Source: Pseudofulvibacter geojedonensis
GTDB taxonomy: Bacteria; Bacteroidota; Bacteroidia; Flavobacteriales; Flavobacteriaceae
Length of the DNA stretch: 64,000 nt
Direction: 5' to 3'
Assembly: GCF_042675745.1 (NCBI RefSeq)
Contig: NZ_JBHTJM010000002.1
Coordinates: 372,001-436,000, forward strand
Shown here: one piece after another, positions 34,436 through 43,647 of the stretch
Position numbering within the stretch: position 1 is the first letter of the stretch
How the letters are laid out: the number at the start of each line of letters is the position of its first letter
Notes under the pieces: generated by a model
What the model saw: only the letters and a program-made list of their open reading frames with translations
The model's database searches: none
What the model was told of the DNA's origin: nothing
Position numbers and translations under genes: made by a program

Positions 34436-35521
34436 TTAAAGAGAGGCTAAATAAGGAGCTATATCTTTATTACTTAAAAGATTTAATTTTTTTCGAAGTC
34501 GAGATTTAGTAACAACTACTGAGTTTACCGATGTATTTCTAATGATCGCAATTTCCTTTGAAGACATTCCTATTTTTATATAAGAACAAAACTCTTTATC
34601 AACTCTTGTCATGTTGGGATGCGCTTTATCTAATTTTCCAAAAAAACTAGCATTAACAACACCTATATTTTGTTGCAAAATTTGTATCCTGTTATTAATT
34701 TCATTTTGATTTTTTAACTCTAAAATAACTTGATTAATATTTTGCTCTAAAACTCCTTTCTCTTTTGCTTGTTTTAACTTTGCTATAATATTTTCATTCA
34801 GTCGATCTTGAATTTTAGCATTTGTTAAAATCATTTCAATATCTTTTTCTTTTAACTCAAGTTCTTGTTGGTGTCTTAATTTTTCTGATTGAAGTAATTG
34901 TTCTGACTTAACTTTAATCATTTCATTCTGATCTTTCAATTTTTCATTCTGCTCTAGAATGGTTTTTTCATCTCTGTTTCTCATAGAGTTAACAAAACGC
35001 AAACCAAATGAAAAGATTAGAAGAACCATCAGCGTTAACACATATCCGCTAATTCCAAATACTTTTTCTGTTAACTGAAAATAATAGAGGATAGAAAATG
35101 TGGTAAATGAATATAAAAAACTAATATTCCGTAATACTTTATCTTTAATAAGAAAAAGGCTGAAAGAACCTAAAGCAAAAGCAACGAAAGGGATTTCTGA
35201 TTGCTGGTTTTCTAGATATACAGCTACATACCCTAAAGTATTTATAGTAAACACGTAAATTAAACATGAAATCTGGCTTTTGCCGATAGAATTAAGATAA
35301 ACAACGCACACTAAAATTGTTTCTGCAATGAATAAGAGAATTATTGAGAAATAATCTGCTTCAATAATTTTTCTTATAAATATTAATGGAAGTATTAGAC
35401 TTGCTCCATATAAGCAAATCATATTTAATAGCCTTAATGCTCGTTTGTCAAATTCTGAACTTACATATTCAATCCCTTTATTAATGATTGCTGTATGAAA
35501 TGATATTATTTTGTCAAACAA
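34436..35521 (-). CDS. Membrane-anchored LuxR-type HTH regulator
   Basis: 361 residues. Six predicted TM helices lie in residues ~28-180, followed by a long charged coiled coil (~180-290, many E/K/Q/N) and a C-terminal helix-turn-helix (VDKEFCSYIKIGMSSKEIAIIRNTSVNSVVVTKSRLRKKLNL). The same HTH layout occurs in the TPR regulator at 60068. No receiver or kinase domain is present, so the signal probably enters through the membrane part or the coiled coil. It lies immediately upstream of the tail-fibre-like gene on the same strand, which makes that gene and the LRR operon plausible targets (inference). Confidence 0.75.
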   Translation of the reverse strand: MFDKIISFHTAIINKGIEYVSSEFDKRALRLLNMICLYGASLILPLIFIRKIIEADYFSIILLFIAETILVCVVYLNSIGKSQISCLIYVFTINTLGYVAVYLENQQSEIPFVAFALGSFSLFLIKDKVLRNISFLYSFTTFSILYYFQLTEKVFGISGYVLTLMVLLIFSFGLRFVNSMRNRDEKTILEQNEKLKDQNEMIKVKSEQLLQSEKLRHQQELELKEKDIEMILTNAKIQDRLNENIIAKLKQAKEKGVLEQNINQVILELKNQNEINNRIQILQQNIGVVNASFFGKLDKAHPNMTRVDKEFCSYIKIGMSSKEIAIIRNTSVNSVVVTKSRLRKKLNLLSNKDIAPYLASL

Positions 35522-35673
35522 TTTAAAGAGTCTTTAAAAAGCTAATTTAAATTTTATTTATAATTAAAAAAACTCTTTAGTAGATTTAATCATTATTTAT
35601 ACCTTTCTTTTCTAAGTCAAAATAAATTAGAAAATCAATTTTACACATTAACATTCAAGCACCATAATAAAAT

Positions 35674-36921
35674 CTAACTAACTTTAAAGCTTCCATTATT
35701 AGGTAGCTCAAATAATTCTAAATCAAAATATGGTAATGCAGCTATTAAATGATCAAAAATATCGGCCATTATGTATTCATAATTAGCCCAACGCTTATCT
35801 GTACTAAAAGCATAAATTTCTATAGGCATACCTTGAGAAGTAGGTGCCAATTGTCTTGCCATAATCATCATGTCTTTATTAATTGCCGAATGATTGTTTA
35901 AATACTCTTCAACATATTTTCTAAAAACCCCTAAATTGGTTAAGTTCCTTCCGTTTAACAATAAACTTTTATCAATATCATTGCTAATATTATAATCTTC
36001 AATTTTAGCACTTTGACTTTTTATATATTTACTTATTAACTCTATATCTGAATACTTAACTATTTCTTCTTTAGTAATATATTTAACTGAATTCAATTTA
36101 ATATTAAGAGCTCTTTTTATTCTTCTTCCCTCAGAATTAGACATTCCTCTCCAATTCTTAAAAGAATCAGATATTAAAGCGTAAGTAGGTATAGTTGTTA
36201 TTGTTTTATCAAAGTTTTGGACTTTTACTGTAGATAAGTTTATTTCAACCACATCTCCATCTGCACCATATTTATCAAAAGTAATCCAATCACCTATTCT
36301 TACCATATCGTTTATAGAAACCTGAATACTCGCTACAAAACCTAAAATTGTATCTCTAAAAATTAATATAATTATTGCAGAACCAGCTCCAATTGTAGTA
36401 ATAAACTTAAAAAAAGAAATTCCAGTTATTAAGGCTAAAATAGACACCAAGCCTAAACCCCAAGCAAAAATCATAAATACTTGTATATAACTATCTATTG
36501 GCTTGTCTTTTAATCTTGGCAGCGTTTTAAAATAATCTTTTGTAGTAGTTAAAATACTTCTAACAATCCACAAAGTCAACACTACACCAAAAACCTGTAG
36601 CCCCTTAAACACCATATTCCCCATATAAGGGAAATCAAAAAAAATAGTTCTACAGAACTCCATAGCTATTAATAACGGAAATATATGTGCTATGTTTCTA
36701 GGCACTTTATTTGCTACCACAATATCATCAAAATGTGTTTTTGATTTTAAAGCAAATTTACCAAACGTAGTTATTAATACTTTTCTTGCAAGATAGTCTA
36801 CTGTTAAAACAATTAACATAAGTAGTATTGATAATACTACCGCGTTTAAGTAAGATGCCATTTTGGGTTCCATTCCTTTAGAAACAAACAAATCGAAAAA
36901 TAAATGAGCTAAGTTTTGCAT
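35674..36921 (-). CDS. Mechanosensitive ion channel of the MscS family (YbdG-like)
   Basis: 415 residues. N-terminal TM helices (LNAVVLSILLMLIVLTVDYLA and others), then the pore-lining helix region FKFITTIGAGSAIIILIFRDTILGF and the MscS beta domain GDWITFDKYGADGDVVEINL with TTIPTYALISDSFKNW. It sits in the inner membrane and releases solutes on hypo-osmotic shock. The insert between beta and alpha-beta domains (about residues 250-330) resembles the YbdG/MscM subgroup. It appears to be a single gene. Confidence 0.9.
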   Translation of the reverse strand: MQNLAHLFFDLFVSKGMEPKMASYLNAVVLSILLMLIVLTVDYLARKVLITTFGKFALKSKTHFDDIVVANKVPRNIAHIFPLLIAMEFCRTIFFDFPYMGNMVFKGLQVFGVVLTLWIVRSILTTTKDYFKTLPRLKDKPIDSYIQVFMIFAWGLGLVSILALITGISFFKFITTIGAGSAIIILIFRDTILGFVASIQVSINDMVRIGDWITFDKYGADGDVVEINLSTVKVQNFDKTITTIPTYALISDSFKNWRGMSNSEGRRIKRALNIKLNSVKYITKEEIVKYSDIELISKYIKSQSAKIEDYNISNDIDKSLLLNGRNLTNLGVFRKYVEEYLNNHSAINKDMMIMARQLAPTSQGMPIEIYAFSTDKRWANYEYIMADIFDHLIAALPYFDLELFELPNNGSFKVS

Positions 36922-37068
36922 ACCAATTCAATTAAAACGCAAAAATAGTATGTTTTAAAGTAACTGAGTGTTTTTTAAGCAAGACAAGTAAAAAAACATC
37001 GTTTTAATCTATTTCGTACAAATTGAAATTTGTTTCTAGTATATTTACTTTTTCTAACCAGTTATATC

Positions 37069-38484
37069 ATGTCTGAAATTTTAAAAATTAAAGATTTACC
37101 ATCGCCAAAAGGACAATTTATTTTAGGTCATTTAAATGATTTTAAAGCAGATAACAAGCACCAAGTACTAGAAGATTGGGTTAAAGAATGTGGAGAACTA
37201 TTCAAAATACATTTTGTTGGAAAAGAGTTTATTGTTTCAGCCAATCATGATATGAACAATCAAATATTAAAATTACGCCCAGAAAAGTTTCGTCGGTTTT
37301 ACAAACTAAATGAAATCATGGAAGAAATGGGTATCGTTGGTGTTTTTAATACTGAAGGTGAAGACTGGAAAAGACATAGAAAACCTAGCTCTGAAGCATT
37401 GAACCTTAGAAAGGTAAACGGATTCTACCCTATTATAGCTAATAAAACCGAAATTCTTCTAGAAAAATGGAAGTCATTAGCATTAAAGAACCAATGCATC
37501 AACGTTCAACAAGAGTTAATGAAATACACCGTTGATATTACTACTACTATTGCCTTTGGATACAATCTAGATACTATTAATGATAAGTCTGACTCATTAC
37601 AACAACATTTAGAGCGTATTTTTCCAATGATTAACGAGCGTATTACTGCTCCTATACCTATTTGGCGCTTTTACAAAAGGAATAAAGACAAAGAGTTAGA
37701 ATCTTCTTTAAAAACCATAGAAGCGCTTGTTTTAGAATTTATTCAGAAAGCTAAAGATAGATTAACCACAAATCCTGCTTTACGAGAAAACCCTTCTAAC
37801 TTTTTAGAAGCATTATTAGTAGAAAAAGAAAATGCCTCCCATTTCTCTGATAAAGAAATATATGGAAATGTTTTTACTATTTTACTTGCTGGAGAAGATA
37901 CTACCTCTAACTCTATTTCTTGGGTATTGTATTATTTGGCTCAACACCCTGAAATGGTCAATAAAATTAGAGAAGAAGCAATTGCTACTTTTGATAATAA
38001 TAGTATTCCTCAAAATCATCAAGATTTAAAAAAACTTAAATATACTAATGCAGTAATACAAGAAACCTTGCGATTAAAACCAGTAACACCAAACTTATAT
38101 ATGCAAGCGAACGAAGAGTTGATTATTAACAACTTTCTAATACCTAAAGACACCACTATTATGCTACAAAACAAAGTGGCACATACCCAAGAAAAGCATT
38201 TTTACAAACCTAATACTTTTCTCCCTGAACGTTGGTTAGCAAGTAATAAATGTCCTATAAGTGCTAATCACTCTCCTGAAGTTATAAAAACGTTTGGTGC
38301 TGGTTCACGTTTTTGCCCAGGTAAAAATTTAGCCATGCATGAAATGCTAACAGCTATTTCTAGTATTTGCAAAGAATTTGATTTTACTCTTGGGGTACAT
38401 AAAAATGATGTTACAGAAAAGTTCTCATTTACAATGTTTCCAGAAAACTTATTAATTAAATTTTCTTCAATTTCATCAAAATAA
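37069..38484 (+). CDS. Cytochrome P450
   Basis: 471 residues from ATG 37069; a longer frame begins at a TTG at 37030 with an unlikely leader, so I reject it. All P450 signatures are present: I-helix AGEDTTSNS, ExxR in ETLRLKP, PERW, and the haem-binding FGAGSRFCPGKNLA with the Cys ligand. It is cytosolic with no TM segment, a monooxygenase of unknown substrate. No ferredoxin or reductase gene is adjacent. It overlaps the convergent rhomboid gene by 29 nt. The family number cannot be assigned by eye. Confidence 0.93.
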   Translation: MSEILKIKDLPSPKGQFILGHLNDFKADNKHQVLEDWVKECGELFKIHFVGKEFIVSANHDMNNQILKLRPEKFRRFYKLNEIMEEMGIVGVFNTEGEDWKRHRKPSSEALNLRKVNGFYPIIANKTEILLEKWKSLALKNQCINVQQELMKYTVDITTTIAFGYNLDTINDKSDSLQQHLERIFPMINERITAPIPIWRFYKRNKDKELESSLKTIEALVLEFIQKAKDRLTTNPALRENPSNFLEALLVEKENASHFSDKEIYGNVFTILLAGEDTTSNSISWVLYYLAQHPEMVNKIREEAIATFDNNSIPQNHQDLKKLKYTNAVIQETLRLKPVTPNLYMQANEELIINNFLIPKDTTIMLQNKVAHTQEKHFYKPNTFLPERWLASNKCPISANHSPEVIKTFGAGSRFCPGKNLAMHEMLTAISSICKEFDFTLGVHKNDVTEKFSFTMFPENLLIKFSSISSK

Positions 38485-39106
38485 ATAGCGCTAAAATTGG
38501 CAATCCTATTAAAATGGTATAAAATAAATTTTGGCTTAAAATTTCAGGTTTTAATATTAATGCTAAAGCATATCCTCCCATAGCTCCTCCAAAATGAGCA
38601 GCATGACCTATGTTACCTACACTTTTTTTCATTCCGTATATGGAATAGGCTAAATACAAGATTCCAAAAATCCATCCTTTAATTGGAATTGCGAAAAACA
38701 TATATAACTTCATTTCTGGAAACATCGTTACAGCTGCATATATTACCCCTGTTACAGCCCCGCTAGCACCAATAGCAGAATAATAATTATTCTCTTTATG
38801 AATCCCAAAAGACAATAAACTTCCCATTAATAAACTAACTACATAGACTAATATAAATTTATACGAATCTAACTGCTGAACTAAAAAAGGTGCGAAAAAA
38901 TACAAGGTTACCATATTAAATAGCAAGTGAGGCATGTCTGCGTGCAGAAAACCAGATGTAATATTTCTATACTGCTGTCCAGCCTTTACAGCTCCTACAT
39001 TGAATTTATATTTTTCAAAAAAACTAAAATCGTTAAAACCTTTAAACGATATTAATACATTAAGTGCAATTATTACAACAATTGAAAAGTCTAAACCTAA
39101 ACTCAT
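38456..39106 (-). CDS. Rhomboid family intramembrane serine protease
   Basis: 216 residues with about six TM helices. Catalytic dyad: Ser115 in IGASGAVTG and His171 in HAAHFGGAMGG. The HADMPHLLFNM stretch matches the conserved rhomboid L1/TM2 region. It would cleave TM substrates within the inner membrane. The gene is convergent with the P450 gene and its last 29 nt overlap it. It starts 77 nt from the divergently transcribed acyltransferase gene. Confidence 0.9.
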   Translation of the reverse strand: MSLGLDFSIVVIIALNVLISFKGFNDFSFFEKYKFNVGAVKAGQQYRNITSGFLHADMPHLLFNMVTLYFFAPFLVQQLDSYKFILVYVVSLLMGSLLSFGIHKENNYYSAIGASGAVTGVIYAAVTMFPEMKLYMFFAIPIKGWIFGILYLAYSIYGMKKSVGNIGHAAHFGGAMGGYALALILKPEILSQNLFYTILIGLPILALFILMKLKKI

Positions 39107-39146
39107 ATTTTTTTATTTGGCCGATAAAATTACGATAATTATTGGT

Positions 39147-39177
39147 TTGATGTATTAAGTGCTATACACTATATTTG
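39147..39177 (+). promoter_or_regulatory. Promoter of the acyltransferase-aquaporin operon, possibly leaderless
   Basis: TTG at 39147-39149, a 20-nt spacer, then TATATTTG at 39170-39177: a full match to the Bacteroidota consensus. The next ATG starts at 39184, so transcription would begin at or within a few nt of the start codon. Confidence 0.7.
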
Positions 39178-39183
39178 CACTCA

Positions 39184-40089
39184 ATGAAAAAGACCTTACA
39201 CTTTTTAGCCTATATAATTGGTTTTCCTATACTTTGGACTATTTCGGTATTACCTTTTCCTATTTTTTATCTTTTTTCCGATTTAATTTTCGTCTTAGTA
39301 TTTCATATTATTGGATATAGAAAAAAAGTAGTTTATAATAACATTAAACTTGTTTTTCCAGACAAATCAGATAAAGAAATTCTTTTAATAAGAAAAAAGT
39401 TTTACAAGCACATGTGCGATATGTTTTTAGAAATGATAAAAACTATGTCGATGTCTGAAGCTGAAATGCGCAAGCGCTTTCAAATAACCAATATTCCTTA
39501 TATTCAAGATTTAGAAAAGCGTAAAAACATTATGTTAATGGCTTCACATTATGCTAGTTGGGAATGGGGCATTATTCTTCAACGAGATATAGAAGCAAAA
39601 GCTTTTGGTGTTTATAAGAGAATTAGAAACCCTCATTTTGATAAATTAGTAAAAAATATTCGGGCAAAATACAATTCTGTTTTAATCAACACCAAAGAAA
39701 CCATACCTACAGTTTTAAGTAATCACAGAAAAGGTATAAAAGCTATTTATGGTTTTGTGAGCGATCAATCTCCTAAACTGAATAAAGCATTACATTGGGT
39801 TGATTTTATGAATATAAATGTACCTGCATTTACCGGAGCAGAAATGTTGGCTAAAAAATGTGATCTAGCTGTTTGTTATTTTAAAGTAGAAAAGATTAAA
39901 CGAGGGTATTATAAAGCTACTTATATTCCTTTAGCTGAAAACCCTAAAGAGCTTGACAATTATGAAATTACTGATTTGTTTATTAAAGAGCTTGAAAAAC
40001 AGCTTATAGAAGCTCCAGAATATTATCTTTGGACTCATAAACGTTGGAAACACAGAGGTAAAAATCCTAATCAGAAAGCAACATCATGA
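39184..40089 (+). CDS. Lysophospholipid/lipid A-type acyltransferase (LpxL/HtrB family)
   Basis: 301 residues from ATG 39184; the TTG at 39175 lies inside the -7 element and cannot be the start. N-terminal TM (FLAYIIGFPILWTISVLPF), then the HX4(D/E) catalytic motif HYASWE in MLMASHYASWEWG, and a downstream block FVSDQSPKLNKALHWVDFMN typical of the LpxL/HtrB family. It acts at the inner membrane, adding a secondary acyl chain to lipid A or a related lipid. It overlaps the aquaporin gene by 4 nt (ATGA), so translation is coupled. Confidence 0.88.
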   Translation: MKKTLHFLAYIIGFPILWTISVLPFPIFYLFSDLIFVLVFHIIGYRKKVVYNNIKLVFPDKSDKEILLIRKKFYKHMCDMFLEMIKTMSMSEAEMRKRFQITNIPYIQDLEKRKNIMLMASHYASWEWGIILQRDIEAKAFGVYKRIRNPHFDKLVKNIRAKYNSVLINTKETIPTVLSNHRKGIKAIYGFVSDQSPKLNKALHWVDFMNINVPAFTGAEMLAKKCDLAVCYFKVEKIKRGYYKATYIPLAENPKELDNYEITDLFIKELEKQLIEAPEYYLWTHKRWKHRGKNPNQKATS

Positions 40090-40754
40090 ATTTAAAACAA
40101 TATATAGCTGAACTAATAGGTACATTTACTCTTGTATTTTGCGGATGTGGAGCAATTGTAACCAATGAATTTTCTAACGGTACAGTAACACACTCTGGTA
40201 TAGCCTTAACGTTTGGCCTAATTGTTATGGCTTTAATTTATGCATTTGGTGAAATATCTGGTGCTCATTTTAACCCAGCTGTTACCATTGCATTTACCTA
40301 TGCTAAAAAATTTCCCTTAAAAGAAGTTCCCAAATACATTCTTGCTCAATGTACAGGTGCCATTGCTGCTGCAGGTTTATTACTAATTTTTTTTCCTACA
40401 AACGAACTCCTAGGAACTACGCTTCCCTCTATAGATACTTGGAGAGTGTTTTTATTTGAAGTTATTTTAACCTTTTTCCTAATGCTCGTTATTATCAACG
40501 TATCTACTGGTTCTAAGGAAACAGGTATTATGGCAGGTATTGCAATAGGAGCTGTAGTATGGTTAGAGGCGCAATTTGCTGGTCCCATTACTGGCGCTTC
40601 AATGAATCCAGCTCGCTCTATTGGTCCCGCTCTCGTTTCTGGCCACTTAGAACATATATGGATTTATATATTTGCACCTATTATTGGAGCTGTATTAGCT
40701 GTAATTAGCTGTAAACTCGTTAAAGATGATCAATGTTGTGACAGCAAATGTTAA
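40086..40754 (+). CDS. MIP family channel, aquaporin type
   Basis: 222 residues with six TM helices and two NPA loops: GAHFNPAVT and GASMNPARS. Ser after NPAR rather than Asp favours a water channel (AqpZ-like) over a glycerol facilitator. It lies in the inner membrane. The C-terminal tail DDQCCDSKC has three cysteines in nine residues, unusual for the family and of unknown purpose. It is translationally coupled to the acyltransferase, which may only reflect shared envelope function. Confidence 0.92.
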   Translation: MNLKQYIAELIGTFTLVFCGCGAIVTNEFSNGTVTHSGIALTFGLIVMALIYAFGEISGAHFNPAVTIAFTYAKKFPLKEVPKYILAQCTGAIAAAGLLLIFFPTNELLGTTLPSIDTWRVFLFEVILTFFLMLVIINVSTGSKETGIMAGIAIGAVVWLEAQFAGPITGASMNPARSIGPALVSGHLEHIWIYIFAPIIGAVLAVISCKLVKDDQCCDSKC

Positions 40755-40851
40755 ATTTACCATTCAACAATTTTATTAGTCTATTCATCTAGTAGATTAT
40801 TGTTCTCATTCTATTTTTTGTAGCTTTTCTGTATTCAAAAGCATTATAATT

Positions 40852-41676
40852 ATGAGAACTATTATTTTAACTTGCTTATTAGCAACCGGTTTTCTCTATT
40901 CCCAAACAGTTACTCACACTGTATATTTTAATAGAAACTCTGATAAACTAGAATTATTAAACGAAAAAAAGCTTCGTGTTTTTATGGCAAAAACCGATAG
41001 CATAGCTGTAGATTCTATTAATATAAATGGTTATTCTGATTACTTAGGACACAAAGAGTACAATGATATACTTTCGCAAAAGAGAGCAGATAATATCAAA
41101 AACTTCTTACTTAGTGAACATAAAAAATCTGTTATAAACAGAACTGTAAACACTAGAGGTTTAGGAGAAGTTTATGCTCCTTTTACTCCACCTGAAGGAG
41201 TAGCTGAACATAGAAAAGTTGAAATTGTTTTTTATCAGACTCCAAAACGATACAGCATTAACCAAAGAAACACTACAAAAGTTTTTGTTTCGGAAGAGGG
41301 AATGAGATTTAATCAAGTATATGTTTTAGAAAAAGTACATTTTATAGGAAATGAACCAGAACTTATAGAAGCATCTATACCTCAACTAGAAGACTTCTAT
41401 AACCAAATTAAACAGATAAAAACTAAATTTAAGTTAGTTATTAAAGGGCATATATGCTGTTTAGATGAAGATGCAACAGAAGATGACAAATTATTTTCTC
41501 AAGCTTTATCTACAGCTAGAGCTTTGCGAATACAAGATTATTTAGTAAAAAAAGGGATCCCAAAAGAATATATCGAATATAAAGGATATAGCTTTGATGA
41601 ACCTTTAGTATATCCTGAACTTACTGATAGCGATAGACAAATCAATAGACGAGTAGAAGCTATTGTTTATAAATAA
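40852..41676 (+). CDS. OmpA-like envelope protein (tandem domains), paralogue 1
   Basis: 274 residues with signal peptide MRTIILTCLLATGFLYSQ. It contains two OmpA-C-like halves: residues ~20-130 (VYFNRNSDKL, INGYSDYLGHKEYN, SQKRADNIKNFL, RKVEIVFY) and ~150-274 (IKGHICCLDED, STARALRIQDYLVKKGI, INRRVEAIVYK). OmpA-C domains bind peptidoglycan. There is no barrel. The adjacent cysteines in GHICC are unusual and are kept in the paralogue at 42434. A terminator follows. Confidence 0.8.
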   Translation: MRTIILTCLLATGFLYSQTVTHTVYFNRNSDKLELLNEKKLRVFMAKTDSIAVDSININGYSDYLGHKEYNDILSQKRADNIKNFLLSEHKKSVINRTVNTRGLGEVYAPFTPPEGVAEHRKVEIVFYQTPKRYSINQRNTTKVFVSEEGMRFNQVYVLEKVHFIGNEPELIEASIPQLEDFYNQIKQIKTKFKLVIKGHICCLDEDATEDDKLFSQALSTARALRIQDYLVKKGIPKEYIEYKGYSFDEPLVYPELTDSDRQINRRVEAIVYK

Positions 41677-41702
41677 TATTTATTAATTGAATTAACGCCA
41701 CT

Positions 41703-41754
41703 AAAAGGAATAACTAGCAATTATGTTTTACAATAGCTGGTTATTCCTTTTTTA
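41703..41754 (+). terminator. Terminator of OmpA-like gene 1
   Basis: AAAAGGAATAACTAGC (41703-41718) pairs with GCTGGTTATTCCTTTT (41736-41751), 16 bp with one T-G pair, then a T-run. Confidence 0.85.
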
Positions 41755-41914
41755 TTTTACTTTTCTGAAAAGTATAGCATACAGGAAGAATACTGCATGC
41801 TTTCCTTGAAGTAATTCAATAAAAAGTAATTCCTAATTCTTTATTGATTTTTTATACTACTTATAAAGCTCGATTTTTAATAGTAACTTTATCTCTACCA
41901 AGAAAAATATAGAT

Positions 41915-42391
41915 ATGGATCTTTACTCAATACAAATCAATTCTTTACAAGGAAAGCCTATTGATTTATCAGACTATCAAGGAAAGAAAATTTTATTCGT
42001 AAATGTAGCATCAGAGTGTGGTTTTACAAAACAATATAAGGCATTGCAAAAACTCTATGAAGACTATAATGACCAACTTATGGTTATTGGAGTTCCTTGT
42101 AATCAGTTTGGCAGACAAGAACCTGGGTCTGCAGACGATATAGAAAATTTTTGTAGTCTTAATTACGGAGTTACTTTTTTAATTACTGAAAAGATTGATG
42201 TAAAAGGTGCTGATCAGCACCCACTTTATCAATGGCTAACCAAAAAAAAGTTAAACAAAATGAAGAATTCTAATGTTAAATGGAACTTTCAGAAATACCT
42301 GGTTGATGAAAATGGTTCTTTAATAGACTATTATTACTCAATCACTAAACCTAATAGCAGAAAAATCACAAAACATTTAAATCTACAATAG
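41915..42391 (+). CDS. Glutathione peroxidase family (probably thioredoxin-dependent) peroxidase
   Basis: 158 residues, cytosolic. Peroxidatic Cys35 in VASECGFT, Gln64 in PCNQFGRQEPG and a WNFQKYLVD block supply the catalytic tetrad. Cys80 in ENFCSLNYGV lies where thioredoxin-dependent GPx enzymes carry the resolving cysteine, so thioredoxin is a likelier reductant than glutathione. It reduces hydroperoxides. It sits between two OmpA-like paralogues, with ~40 nt to the second. Confidence 0.92.
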   Translation: MDLYSIQINSLQGKPIDLSDYQGKKILFVNVASECGFTKQYKALQKLYEDYNDQLMVIGVPCNQFGRQEPGSADDIENFCSLNYGVTFLITEKIDVKGADQHPLYQWLTKKKLNKMKNSNVKWNFQKYLVDENGSLIDYYYSITKPNSRKITKHLNLQ

Positions 42392-42433
42392 CATTATTAA
42401 ATATTAATTTAAATAACTACATTAGTGGTTATT

Positions 42434-43291
42434 ATGCTCACTCCAAAAAAAATATCCGTTTTATTTTTTGCTCTAATTTGCTCTCAACTAAGTTCAATAG
42501 CTCAAGTAAAAAAACCAGATAGCCTACAATTATTTTTTGATAGTGCTAAACATACGATTACTCCAGAGCATCAAGAAAAGATTGCAGCGTTTTTTAAAAA
42601 CATACAAACAGATGATGTTCAACGTATTAGAATAAAAGGGTATACAGATTTTGTTGGTAATCACGTCTATAACAATAAACTTTCTAAAAAGCGTGCTAAT
42701 AGTGCATACCAATATATTATAAGTAATTATAGTTTTAAAGCCATTGCGCAACAAGGCTTAGGAGAAGTAGACGATGAAGATGAATTTACAGAGGTAGCAG
42801 AGGGTAATAGCCAACACCGTAAAGTAGATATTATTCTATCTTATGAACCTCCTAAAAGAATTCAACTTAATCTTACTAGAAAACAAAAATACCTAGCCAG
42901 AATACCAACATTAAGTAAAGGAGAAAAAATTAGACTTAAAAACATTTTTTTTCAGATAAGTACAGCCATTCCTGTTAAAGATTCTAAAGAAGACATAGAT
43001 GGATTGTATAAAGTTTTAAAAGCTTACCCTAAACTTAAGTTTGAAATTCAAGGGCATGTTTGTTGCGGAACCAAAGAAGAATACGAATCCAAAGAAGCAA
43101 CAGAAGGCAACTTAAAGTTATCTACTAATAGAGCTAAAGCTGTTTACAATGGTTTATTAAAAAAAGGAATTAAAGAATCGCGTTTAAACTTTATCGGGCA
43201 CGCTTTTACAAGACCATTAGAATTCCCTGAAGATACTGTTGACAAACAAAAAGAAAACAGACGGATAGAAATAAAAATTGTTAGCAAATAA
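42434..43291 (+). CDS. OmpA-like envelope protein (tandem domains), paralogue 2
   Basis: 285 residues from ATG 42434 (a GTG at 42425 is less likely), giving signal peptide MLTPKKISVLFFALICSQ. Layout is the same as the gene at 40852: first OmpA-like half with IKGYTDFVGNHVYN and KKRANSAYQYI, second with IQGHVCCGTKE, STNRAKAVYNGLLKKGI and NRRIEIKIV. The Cys-Cys pair is conserved. Probably a periplasmic, peptidoglycan-associated protein, and likely a duplication of the first copy with the peroxidase gene between. The gene ends 12 nt from a convergent small membrane gene. Confidence 0.8.
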   Translation: MLTPKKISVLFFALICSQLSSIAQVKKPDSLQLFFDSAKHTITPEHQEKIAAFFKNIQTDDVQRIRIKGYTDFVGNHVYNNKLSKKRANSAYQYIISNYSFKAIAQQGLGEVDDEDEFTEVAEGNSQHRKVDIILSYEPPKRIQLNLTRKQKYLARIPTLSKGEKIRLKNIFFQISTAIPVKDSKEDIDGLYKVLKAYPKLKFEIQGHVCCGTKEEYESKEATEGNLKLSTNRAKAVYNGLLKKGIKESRLNFIGHAFTRPLEFPEDTVDKQKENRRIEIKIVSK

Positions 43292-43303
43292 TATATAAAG
43301 AAA

Positions 43304-43555
43304 TTAATTACTCTTTCCAATATCATCAATTTCTAATGTATTTACATTTGGCTCTTTTTTAGTCCATTTTTTAGCATATTTAAACAATAAAAATATTGGT
43401 ATTACAAATAGTGCTAATCCAACTAATTGTCCAATAGTGTAAGGTATATCCCTAAAATTTAGACGCTTAAAAAAACCTGGAAGAGTACCAAACACAACTA
43501 CTATACTCAGAAAAAACCCTAAAATGTAAAATAAAACTCCTAATATTTTTTTCAT
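43304..43555 (-). CDS. Small two-TM membrane protein
   Basis: 83 residues. Two clear TM helices (ILGVLFYILGFFLSIVVVFG and IGQLVGLALFVIPIFLLFKY), then a basic KKWTKKEP and an acidic tail. I do not recognise a family. It has a plausible Met-Lys-Lys start and lies downstream of murA on the same strand, separated from it by the murA terminator. Confidence 0.6.
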   Translation of the reverse strand: MKKILGVLFYILGFFLSIVVVFGTLPGFFKRLNFRDIPYTIGQLVGLALFVIPIFLLFKYAKKWTKKEPNVNTLEIDDIGKSN

Positions 43556-43584
43556 TATAATGTTCTTATATTTCTTTCTAGCTA

Positions 43585-43621
43585 AAACAAAAAGACCCTT
43601 AAGTTTACAGAAACTTAAAGG
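43585..43621 (-). terminator. Terminator of murA
   Basis: Minus strand CCTTTAAGTTT - CTGT - AAACTTAAGGG (one G-U pair), followed by TCTTTTTGTTTT, 27 nt after the murA stop. Confidence 0.8.
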
Positions 43622-43647
43622 CCTAATATTATAATAAAGTCATTAAT

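Noticed and set aside
19434..35521. Prophage containing the tail-fibre-like gene
   Set aside because: No capsid, terminase, portal, integrase or lysis gene is present; the protein has a signal peptide and sits with surface-protein genes.
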